64,000 nucleotides of DNA from Gemmatimonadetes bacterium bin94 (GTDB lineage: Bacteria > Gemmatimonadota > Gemmatimonadetes > Longimicrobiales > Gaopeijiaceae). Shown one piece after another: positions 16,904-24,318 of this stretch (positions within the stretch are counted from its first letter, which is position 1; the number at the start of each line of letters is the position of its first letter). The position numbers and the translations under genes are program-made. Location of the stretch: assembly GCA_002238865.1 (NCBI GenBank), contig MPNE01000013.1:25415-89414 (forward strand), in the 5' to 3' direction. A model generated the notes under the pieces. That model had not been told where the DNA came from. It saw nothing but the letters and a program-made list of their open reading frames with translations, and searched no databases.

Positions 16904-18346
16904 ATGGACCGGCGCGGCTCGCTCCTCGATACGATCGTGGCGCAGGCCACGCCACCGGGATTCGGCGCGGTTGCGCTGATCCGCCTTTCGGGTCGCCGCG
17001 CCATTGAAATCGCGGGGCTGCTCATGCAAGAGGATGCCGCGGCAATGGCCGGATGGGCGGACCGTACCAGTCGGCTCCGCCCGCTGCTGCGGCCAGGCCT
17101 TGGCTCCGGCGAGGTTGTCGACCACGCCCTGGTGACCCTGTTTCGGGCCCCGGGCAGCTACACCGGCGAGGATGTCGTGGAGATCTCGACCCATGGCGGC
17201 CATTCGATTCCGGCGAGCGTTCTGGCCGGCTGCGTGTCCCTGGGGGCACGGCAGGCCAGGGCCGGGGAGTTCACGCAGCGCGCCTACCTGAACGGAAAGA
17301 TCGACCTCACTCAGGCCGAGGCCGTTGCGGATCTCGTCGCGGCAAGGTCTTCGAAGAGCCGTGCGGTCGCGCTGCACCAGCTCGAGAGGGGGCTGGGCGA
17401 GCGCATTGCGACCTTGCGGAACGAGGTCATCGGCCTGGGCGCGCTCCTGGTGCAGCACATCGACTTCCCGGAAGAAGATGACGCTCCCACGCCGTTGGAA
17501 ACCATCGCCGCGCAGGCCCGGAGGGTGGGCCGGGGCATCGATCTCCTACTCGCGACCGCGCCGTCGGGCGAACTGCTGCGGGAGGGGGCGGTGGCGGTGC
17601 TGGCCGGGAGGCCAAATTCCGGCAAGTCTAGTCTTTTCAACGCGTTACTGGGTTCCGAGCGAGCAATCGTGACCGACGAGCCGGGTACAACCCGAGACGC
17701 GATCGAGGCTGTCATCGAGGTGAACGGCTTCCCCTTCCGCCTGGTCGATACGGCGGGTCTGCGTGGCGGCGCGGGGCGAGTGGAGCGCCTGGGGATCGAG
17801 GTGGCGCGGCGGTACCTGGCCGGGGCCGACGTGGTGCTGTACTGTCGCGAGGCGGGTCGGCCGGCGGATCGGGCGGAGGAGGACTTTCTGGCAACCCTGG
17901 CGTCCCCGGTGGTCGTGGTGCGGACGAAGTGGGACCTGGTGACCGCGGGCGAAACTGCGGACGATCACGCTGGCGGTGACGTGGACAGTGCGCTGTCAGG
18001 GGCCCGCGGCGAAGGACCCGAGGACGTCGAGGTGCCGGTGTCCGTCCTGTCGGGCGAAGGTCTGGCGTCGCTGAGGGGAGCACTGCGCGACCTCGCCTTT
18101 CAGGGCGTGGTGGAGAATCGTGACGAAGTGCCGGTGGTCACCAGCAGGAGGCAGGCGGAACTGCTCAGGACCGCCCGGGACGAAGTGGAGGGCTTCGGCA
18201 GCGCTCTGGCGGGGGGTGGTATTCCGCCAGAGGTGGCTTCCGCCCACCTTAAGGCTGCCGAGACCGCGCTCGAGGAGGTACTGGGGGTCGTTTCGACGGA
18301 CGATGTGCTGGATCGCGTGTTCAGGGACTTCTGCATAGGGAAGTGA
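16904..18346 (+). CDS. mnmE: tRNA modification GTPase MnmE
   Basis: 480 residues. The N-terminal formyl-THF-binding domain begins DTIVAQATPPGFGAVALIRL; the central helical domain is interrupted near residue 235 by a Ras-like G domain (GRPNSGKSS, DEPGTTRD, DTAGLR). The C-terminus ends FCIGK, the conserved Cys-containing tail. With MnmG it forms cmnm5U34 on tRNAs reading NNA/NNG codons. The G4 motif reads TKWD, a mild variant of NKxD. mnmG follows after 4 bp. Confidence 0.96.
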   Translation: MDRRGSLLDTIVAQATPPGFGAVALIRLSGRRAIEIAGLLMQEDAAAMAGWADRTSRLRPLLRPGLGSGEVVDHALVTLFRAPGSYTGEDVVEISTHGGHSIPASVLAGCVSLGARQARAGEFTQRAYLNGKIDLTQAEAVADLVAARSSKSRAVALHQLERGLGERIATLRNEVIGLGALLVQHIDFPEEDDAPTPLETIAAQARRVGRGIDLLLATAPSGELLREGAVAVLAGRPNSGKSSLFNALLGSERAIVTDEPGTTRDAIEAVIEVNGFPFRLVDTAGLRGGAGRVERLGIEVARRYLAGADVVLYCREAGRPADRAEEDFLATLASPVVVVRTKWDLVTAGETADDHAGGDVDSALSGARGEGPEDVEVPVSVLSGEGLASLRGALRDLAFQGVVENRDEVPVVTSRRQAELLRTARDEVEGFGSALAGGGIPPEVASAHLKAAETALEEVLGVVSTDDVLDRVFRDFCIGK

Positions 18347-18350
18347 AGCC

Positions 18351-20279
18351 GTGAGGCTGCGTTACGATGTGATCGTGGTGGGCGGAGGCCACGCCGGGAC
18401 GGAGGCGGCCGCAGCGGCCGCGCGCCTGGGCGCGAAGACCGTGCTCATCACTCCGGACCTCACGCGGATCGCGCAGATGAGCTGCAATCCCGCCATCGGG
18501 GGGGTGGCCAAGGGCACCGTGGCGCGCGAGGTGGGGGCTCTGGGAGGGGTGATGCCTCAGGCCACCGACGCTTCGCGTATACACTTCCGTATGCTAAACA
18601 AGTCGAAAGGGCCCGCGGTATGGGGGCCGAGGGCACAGTGTGACCGGGCGCTCTACCCCATCGCCGTCCGGCGCATCCTCGACGGACTGGAAAACCTCGA
18701 TCTCTTTCAGGAGATGGTGACCGGGCTTCACATCGACGATCGCGTTCGGGGTGTCGAGACACGTGGGGGCGTGACCTTCGAGGGCGAGGCCGTGGTCGTC
18801 ACTGCGGGGACCTTCCTCCGTGGCAGGATTCATGTCGGGGGTGCCGCCGCACAGGGGGCGGGCCGCGCGGGGGAGAGTCCGTCCATCGCTCTCGCCGAGG
18901 CGCTGGAAGCGCGCGGCCTGGAAATGGCGCGCTTCAAGACGGGAACGCCGCCGCGCATCGATGGTCGCACGGTCGACTACTCACGGTGTGAGCGGCAGGA
19001 TGGCGACCGCCAGCCCTTCCGGTTCTCGTTCTACGTGCGGGAGCCGCTTCTGAAACAGATGCCTTGCTGGATCACATGGTCTGACAATGGTTTACGGGAT
19101 ATCGTCACCAGGAATCTGGCGCGGAGTGCGCTCTACGGCGGTGCGATATCAGGCCGGGGGCCGCGGTATTGCCCTTCCATCGAAGACAAGGTGGTTCGGT
19201 TCCCCGATGCTGCCCGTCATCAGGTCTTTCTGGAGCCCGAGGGGTTGGACACCACCGAACTCTATGTGAATGGCCTCTCCACCTCGCTGCCGCCGGGTGT
19301 CCAGCTGGAGTTCCTGCGGTCGATCCCGGGACTGGAAGACGCCAGGATGACGAAGCCGGGGTACGCCATCGAGTACGATTACTTCCCACCGCACCAGTTG
19401 AACCACGCGCTGGAGGTCCGGTCGATGCGGGGACTCTACTTCGCCGGACAGATCAACGGTACCACCGGATACGAGGAGGCGGCCGGGCAGGGCCTGGTCG
19501 CGGGCGCCAATGCGGCGCTGGCGGTTCTGGGGGGCGATCGCTTCATCGTCGAAAGGGATCAAGGCTACATCGGCGTCCTCATCGACGACCTCGTCACCAA
19601 GGGAGTAGACGAACCGTACCGCCTTTTCACGTCGCGGGCCGAGTTCCGCCTGCTGCTTCGTCAGGACAACGGTCCCAGCCGACTGGGTCCGCTGGCCCGT
19701 TCGATCGGCCTGCTCACGAGCGGCCAGGAGATTGCGCTCGAGGAGCGGCTGCGGGAAGAATCCCGTGCCATGGTCTGGTTTCGGGACTACTCGTTGTCGC
19801 CGGAGGTGGCCAACCCCGTGCTTCACGCGGCCGGCAGTGAGCCGGTCAAGCACTCCAGACGTGCCCGTCAACTCCTGCGGCGGCCGCGCGTGGATGCCCG
19901 GGCCCTGCTCGCGGCGGCGGGTGGTGAGGCCCCGGACTTCGACCCCGATGTGCTGGCCAAGGTGGAGATCGACGCGAAATACGAGGGGTATGTACGCAGG
20001 GAAGCGGAACGGGCCCAAAGGCTCCGCGAGCAGGCGGACTTCATAATCCCGGAAGACGCGCCGTTCACGACCTTTGCGACACTCTCCCTCGAAGCCCGCC
20101 AGAAGCTGTCCCGGGTACGGCCGACCAGCCTTGCCCAGGCCGGGAGAATCCCTGGGGTATCGCCCGCGGACCTGCAGAATCTGGTAATGGAGCTCCGCCG
20201 GATGCACGGCGGCGGAGCGCAGGCAAAACGGGTGTTCCACGTGAAACACCCGGCTTACGTCCCAGAGCAGCAACGCTGA
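18351..20279 (+). CDS. mnmG: tRNA uridine 5-carboxymethylaminomethyl modification enzyme MnmG
   Basis: 642 residues from a GTG. The FAD-binding GGGHAGTEAA lies at the N-terminus; the family signatures MSCNPAIGGVAKG and GPRYCPSIEDKV (catalytic Cys) and the C-terminal helical MnmE-binding domain are present. Partner of MnmE in wobble-uridine modification. The last codons contain a near-perfect ParB site (20233-20248), so the 3' end does double duty. An rsmG gene, often found next, is absent. Confidence 0.96.
   Translation: MRLRYDVIVVGGGHAGTEAAAAAARLGAKTVLITPDLTRIAQMSCNPAIGGVAKGTVAREVGALGGVMPQATDASRIHFRMLNKSKGPAVWGPRAQCDRALYPIAVRRILDGLENLDLFQEMVTGLHIDDRVRGVETRGGVTFEGEAVVVTAGTFLRGRIHVGGAAAQGAGRAGESPSIALAEALEARGLEMARFKTGTPPRIDGRTVDYSRCERQDGDRQPFRFSFYVREPLLKQMPCWITWSDNGLRDIVTRNLARSALYGGAISGRGPRYCPSIEDKVVRFPDAARHQVFLEPEGLDTTELYVNGLSTSLPPGVQLEFLRSIPGLEDARMTKPGYAIEYDYFPPHQLNHALEVRSMRGLYFAGQINGTTGYEEAAGQGLVAGANAALAVLGGDRFIVERDQGYIGVLIDDLVTKGVDEPYRLFTSRAEFRLLLRQDNGPSRLGPLARSIGLLTSGQEIALEERLREESRAMVWFRDYSLSPEVANPVLHAAGSEPVKHSRRARQLLRRPRVDARALLAAAGGEAPDFDPDVLAKVEIDAKYEGYVRREAERAQRLREQADFIIPEDAPFTTFATLSLEARQKLSRVRPTSLAQAGRIPGVSPADLQNLVMELRRMHGGGAQAKRVFHVKHPAYVPEQQR
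20233..20248. other. parS-like ParB binding site inside the 3' end of mnmG
   Basis: TGTTCCACGTGAAACA differs at one position from the canonical parS palindrome TGTTTCACGTGAAACA. It lies in the last codons of mnmG, about 190 bp before parA, where chromosomal parS sites are commonly found. ParB should load here and spread over the origin region. Confidence 0.85.
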
Positions 20280-20359
20280 GCGGGAGCGATTTTAGGGACG
20301 GATGCGTCGCCGGGCTGGGCTCACTCCGGCTTGCCACGTGCTTGCCGGATCCTGGGTAG

Positions 20360-20375
20360 CGTTCCACGTGGAACC
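20360..20375. other. Second parS-like palindrome just upstream of parA
   Basis: CGTTCCACGTGGAACC has a perfect 14-bp palindromic core (20361-20374) around CACGTG and matches parS at 12 of 16 positions. It lies 127 bp after the first site in the mnmG-parA gap. Either a lower-affinity parS or a ParB-controlled operator for parAB. The rest of the 145-bp gap shows nothing else. Confidence 0.6.
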
Positions 20376-20424
20376 CCCCTCACGTGTTAGATTTTCACAG
20401 TCGTTCCCACAACGAGAGTGCCCA

Positions 20425-21219
20425 TTGACCCGAATCATAGCGCTGGCAAACCAAAAGGGCGGAGTCGGCAAGACGACGACGGCCGTCAACCTGAGCGCGT
20501 CCCTTGCGCGCGACGGCGCACGGGTCCTTCTCGTGGACATCGACCCGCAGGGCAACGCATCGAGTGGCCTCGGCGTGGTGCCCCGGGACGGGATCCCGAC
20601 GGTTTACGATGTTCTGATCCGGGGATTGCCGGTGTTCAGGGCGATCCACCGCACCGATGACCAGCACGGTCTGGATTTGCTACCCGCAAACCGCGACCTG
20701 GTGGGTGCAGAGGTCGAACTCGTAGGCGTCCGGGAGCGCGAGACCATCCTTCGTGACACGTTGATGCCCATTCTGGGAGACTACGACTTCGTCTTCATCG
20801 ACTGTCCGCCGTCTCTGGGGCTGCTCACGCTCAATACCCTGGCCGCGGCTCATTCGGTGCTCATTCCCATCCAGTGCGAATACTACGCCCTGGAGGGATT
20901 GAGCCAGCTGCTGAACACGATCCGAGTGGTCCAGCGAGGCCTCAATCCCGATCTGGAGATCGAGGGCGTTCTTCTCACGATGTACGACCAGCGCTTGAGC
21001 CTTTCTCGTCAGGTGGCGACGGAAGCCAAGAGATACTTCGGGCGTCAGGTCTTCGACACCGTCATACCGCGGAACGTCAGCATTGCGGAAGCGCCCGGGT
21101 TCGGGAGGCCGGTCGCGGACTATCAGCCCTCATCGCTCGGGGCCCGGCGTTACACCGCCCTGGCCAGGGAACTCCGATCGAAACGCAACGGCAAGGGAGA
21201 GGAGCGCGACGAATCATGA
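20425..21219 (+). CDS. parA: Chromosome partitioning ATPase ParA
   Basis: 264 residues from TTG at 20425 (reads as M-TRIIALANQKGGVGKTTT); this is the only start that begins directly at the first beta strand, as in short chromosomal ParA/Soj proteins. Deviant Walker A KGGVGKTT at 11-18, the DIDPQGN motif, and DYDFVFIDCPPSLGLLT (Walker B). A DNA-bound ATPase that moves ParB-parS complexes. Longer frames upstream would include the second parS in coding sequence. Overlaps parB by 4 bp. Confidence 0.94.
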   Translation: MTRIIALANQKGGVGKTTTAVNLSASLARDGARVLLVDIDPQGNASSGLGVVPRDGIPTVYDVLIRGLPVFRAIHRTDDQHGLDLLPANRDLVGAEVELVGVRERETILRDTLMPILGDYDFVFIDCPPSLGLLTLNTLAAAHSVLIPIQCEYYALEGLSQLLNTIRVVQRGLNPDLEIEGVLLTMYDQRLSLSRQVATEAKRYFGRQVFDTVIPRNVSIAEAPGFGRPVADYQPSSLGARRYTALARELRSKRNGKGEERDES

Positions 21220-22127
21220 GCACTGGTGACCGACTTGGCCGGGGCCTCGGGGCCCTTCTCGGAGACTACATGCAGGAACCGCGCGCTCCAGGGGGCGAGT
21301 CTGGAGCGGCGGCCAGGCTGCCCGTGAGGGCGATCGCCCGAAACCCCTACCAGCCTCGACGGGGGTTTGGTGAAGCCGAACTGAACGACCTGGCCGACTC
21401 GATCAGGACCAACGGCCTGCTGCAGCCCATTCTGGTGCGCCGCTCCGCTTCGGGACGCACCTACGAGCTCGTCGCGGGAGAACGCAGGCTCCGCGCGGTC
21501 AGGCAACTCGGCTGGACCGAAGTCGCGGCGCACGTCCGCGAGGTCGACGATCGCACCCTTCTGGTCCTGGCGCTCGTGGAGAACATTCAGCGCGAGGACC
21601 TCGGCCCCCTTGAAGAGGCCATGGGGTACGCACAGCTTCGGGATACGTTCGGGTACAGTCAACGGGAAATCGGCGAGGCGGTGGGAAAGAGCCGCTCAAC
21701 CGTGGCCAACATGCTGCGCCTGATCGCCTTGCCGCCCTCCGTGCGCCGCCTCCTGGAGGACGGAGACCTGTCGATGGGCCACGCGAGGGCCCTCCTGGCC
21801 GTCGACGATCCCGTCCGGGCAGCCGACCTGGCGCGCGAGGCTGTCGCCGGGGCCTGGACGGTGCGCGAGACCGAAAGGCGTGTCCGGGAAGAAGCCAGGG
21901 CGAGCCGTACACCCGGGGACGGGGACAAGAGCACGTCGACGATCGAGCGGGACCCTGCCGTCGGAGCGCTCGAGGAAGCGCTTGCCGGACATCTGGGTGC
22001 GAGGGTCGCCATCCGGTGGAAGGGCGATGGAGCCGGCGCCATCCGGATCGCATTCAGCGGAGCCCGCGACCTGGAGCGTGTTTTCGCGGCCATAACGGGC
22101 AGGGAGGCGGCAGACATTGTTGGCTAA
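21216..22127 (+). CDS. parB: Chromosome partitioning protein ParB (CTP-dependent clamp)
   Basis: 303 residues from the ATG overlapping the parA stop. The N-terminus (RLGRGLGALLGDY) carries the ParA-stimulating motif. The CTPase domain shows RNPYQPRR, VAGERRLRAV and LVENIQREDL. The helix-turn-helix is YSQREIGEAVGKSRSTVANM, and the C-terminal dimerisation domain ends AITGREAADIVG. It loads on parS and slides as a clamp. A full ParABS system is therefore within 2 kb. Confidence 0.95.
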   Translation: MSTGDRLGRGLGALLGDYMQEPRAPGGESGAAARLPVRAIARNPYQPRRGFGEAELNDLADSIRTNGLLQPILVRRSASGRTYELVAGERRLRAVRQLGWTEVAAHVREVDDRTLLVLALVENIQREDLGPLEEAMGYAQLRDTFGYSQREIGEAVGKSRSTVANMLRLIALPPSVRRLLEDGDLSMGHARALLAVDDPVRAADLAREAVAGAWTVRETERRVREEARASRTPGDGDKSTSTIERDPAVGALEEALAGHLGARVAIRWKGDGAGAIRIAFSGARDLERVFAAITGREAADIVG

Positions 22128-22226
22128 CCGGCCCCGAACTCGCCACAATCAGGGCTCACGGCGGCAAGCGCACGCTAGCCGCATGTTTTCGGCGCCAAGC
22201 GCGACAGCGGAATGCGAGCGTGAGCA

Positions 22227-22994
22227 GTGACCGACAAGGAAGGACAGGTCTCGATCATCGTCATGCCCGACGGGAGAGCCGAGCCGAGAAGCTATTCGAT
22301 CTCCCGCCGCTGGATTCGTGTGCTGGTGGTCGTCGCGGGTCTGATCGCCGCCGGGATCGTCGCGATGGCCGCGAGTTGGGCGTCGGTCGCCCAACGGGCC
22401 GCCCAGGCGGATGAACTGGCACAGCAGAACGACTCTCTGCGGGCAAGGCACGCGAGAATGGACACCCTGGTACGGCGCCTGGAGGGCATCGAGGCACGGC
22501 ACGACAACGTCCGCCTCCTGCTCGGCGCCGACGGACTTCGGGACTCGGCCTTCTGGCGGGGGGGCGCCCGCGCAATCGCCGTTGCCGAAGGGACCGGGCT
22601 TCCGGAAGAATCGGCCTCGGAGCCGACCTCATGGCCTCTTACGACGGCGGGTGTCATTACGCAGTCGGGAGGTGCCGACGGGGATCATCCCGGCATCGAC
22701 ATCGCGGTCCCAAGTGATTCCTACGTCCTGGCGTCGGGTGCGGGCGAAGTGGTCGATGCGGCGAATGATCCGGTTTACGGGCTGTTTGTTCTCATCGACC
22801 ATGGCGATGGCTGGCGGACCCGATACGGTCATGCGTCCATTCTGGTCGCCGAGAGGGGAAGGAGGGTGCGCAGGGGAGAAGTGATCGCACTCTCCGGATC
22901 CACCGGTCGGTCTACCGCGCCTCACCTGCATTTTGAGATATTGCAAAACGGAAGACCCATCGATCCGCTCGAGAAGGTCACACCGCCGCGATGA
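22227..22994 (+). CDS. M23-family (LytM) peptidase, membrane anchored
   Basis: 255 residues from a GTG. One membrane helix at about 29-50 (VLVVVAGLIAAGIVAMAASW), a coiled coil to about residue 100, then the LytM domain with Zn ligands in HPGIDIAVP and HLHFEI and the intervening YGLFVLIDHGDGWRTRYGH. All zinc ligands of an active M23 enzyme appear present, so peptidoglycan endopeptidase activity is likely rather than an EnvC-like activator. It overlaps the bactofilin gene by 4 bp, a pairing seen in cell-shape modules. Confidence 0.87.
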   Translation: MTDKEGQVSIIVMPDGRAEPRSYSISRRWIRVLVVVAGLIAAGIVAMAASWASVAQRAAQADELAQQNDSLRARHARMDTLVRRLEGIEARHDNVRLLLGADGLRDSAFWRGGARAIAVAEGTGLPEESASEPTSWPLTTAGVITQSGGADGDHPGIDIAVPSDSYVLASGAGEVVDAANDPVYGLFVLIDHGDGWRTRYGHASILVAERGRRVRRGEVIALSGSTGRSTAPHLHFEILQNGRPIDPLEKVTPPR

Positions 22995-23515
22995 CCAGTA
23001 CGCTGCACGGCAGACTTCAGACATACTTCAAACCCAAGAGGGAGCACGGTAACAACATGACCAGGAAACCCGCAGCCCGCGCGTCGTCACCCGAGAAGGT
23101 CATTTCCATTATCGGCCCTGGCATGCGAGTCGTTGGTGATTGCGACACGACCGACACTGTTCGCATCGAGGGCCAGGTCGAAGGATCGGTCCGAGCCGAG
23201 AAGGCGGTGGTGGTCGGGAAGGGTGGAACCGTGACGGGGGACATCCAGACGCAGGACGCGGTGATAGCCGGGTCGGTGAAGGGCGCGCTGGATGTGGAGT
23301 CGCGGCTTGAACTTCAGTCCACCTGCCTGATCGACGGGGAGATACGCGCGACCCGCCTGCAGCTGGAGGAAGGGGGAGTCGTGAACGGGATCGTCAGTGT
23401 CGGGCGGAGGGAACCGGTGGCCGGGATGGACGCCCCCGCGAAGCCGGGCGCCGGGTCCGCGAAGCCCGGTGGCAGCTCGTTCCGGGGCGGCGTGAAGTCC
23501 AAGGGAACGGGATAG
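22991..23515 (+). CDS. Bactofilin
   Basis: 174 residues from the overlapping ATG; an internal ATG at 23057 (MTRKPAAR) is an alternative start. The central part is the right-handed beta-helix of bactofilins: repeating turns such as VRIEGQVEGSVRAEKAVVVG and GTVTGDIQTQDAVIAGSVKG, flanked by disordered basic/Gly-rich ends. Bactofilins polymerise into nucleotide-free cytoskeletal filaments that position peptidoglycan enzymes or, in myxobacteria, ParABS. Location after parAB and M23 fits both roles. Confidence 0.9.
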   Translation: MTSTLHGRLQTYFKPKREHGNNMTRKPAARASSPEKVISIIGPGMRVVGDCDTTDTVRIEGQVEGSVRAEKAVVVGKGGTVTGDIQTQDAVIAGSVKGALDVESRLELQSTCLIDGEIRATRLQLEEGGVVNGIVSVGRREPVAGMDAPAKPGAGSAKPGGSSFRGGVKSKGTG

Positions 23516-23528
23516 GCGCCACATTTCC

Positions 23529-24305
23529 ATGACTCCCGTCTCCCTGACGGAGATCACCGGGTTCCTTGATGAGTATCTTGACATCGCGGGAGTGCCGGAC
23601 TATCCGAACGCCCTGAACGGGTTGCAAGTGGAAGGCCGAGGCCGGGTCGAACACCTCGCCGTCGCCGTCGACGCGAGTGCCGCCGTGATCGATGCAGCAA
23701 ATGATTGGGCCGACCTGCTGATTGTCCATCATGGTCTTTTCTGGAACGGACTTCAGCCGCTGACGGGCCCTCACTACCGGCGGGTGAAAGCGTTGATCGA
23801 GGGAGGAACGTCGCTCTACAGCGTTCACCTGCCGCTGGACGCCCACGCCGAAGTGGGCAACTCCGCGATCCTCGCGCGCGAACTGGGTCTCACGTCGCTG
23901 GAACCCTTCGGGGACTACCGGGGGACGCCGATCGGGTGGTGTGGTGTCATCGGGGAAGGCGGGCCGGGTGGAATGCCCGTGTGCCAGCTTGCCGACGCGC
24001 TCGCGGCCGCCCTTGGATGCGGGGTCCAGGTGCTGCCCGGCGGGCCCGATCCTGCTACGCGCGTCGGTGTAGTCACCGGGGCCGGAGCTTCCTTGCTGAG
24101 CGAGGCGGCGGCGGCCGGAATCGATGTGCTGGTCACCGGGGAAGCGCAGCACCATCATGCAATCGAAGCAGCCGAAACAGGGGTGACCCTCCTTCTTGGC
24201 GGTCACTACGCCACGGAGGTCTGGGGAGTGAAGGCGGTCTCCCGCCTGATCGAAGATCGTTTCGGTATCGAGAGCCGTTTCATAGACTCGCCTACAGGTC
24301 TGTAA
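23529..24305 (+). CDS. Nif3-like dinuclear metal protein (DUF34)
   Basis: 258 residues. Metal ligands: the HHGLFW motif near residue 75 and the C-terminal GGHYATEVWG motif, preceded by VTGEAQHHHAIEA. Family members are often labelled GTP cyclohydrolase I type 2, but the real reaction remains unsettled. Cytosolic. It sits 13 bp after bactofilin and 13 bp before an M14 peptidase gene that has its own strong ribosome-binding site. Confidence 0.88.
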   Translation: MTPVSLTEITGFLDEYLDIAGVPDYPNALNGLQVEGRGRVEHLAVAVDASAAVIDAANDWADLLIVHHGLFWNGLQPLTGPHYRRVKALIEGGTSLYSVHLPLDAHAEVGNSAILARELGLTSLEPFGDYRGTPIGWCGVIGEGGPGGMPVCQLADALAAALGCGVQVLPGGPDPATRVGVVTGAGASLLSEAAAAGIDVLVTGEAQHHHAIEAAETGVTLLLGGHYATEVWGVKAVSRLIEDRFGIESRFIDSPTGL

Positions 24306-24318
24306 TCAAGGAGTTGGT

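Noticed and set aside
20302..20424. N-terminal extension of ParA from an ATG at 20302
   Set aside because: Would translate the second ParB palindrome and add 41 residues unlike chromosomal ParA; the TTG at 20425 places the start exactly at the first strand of the fold.
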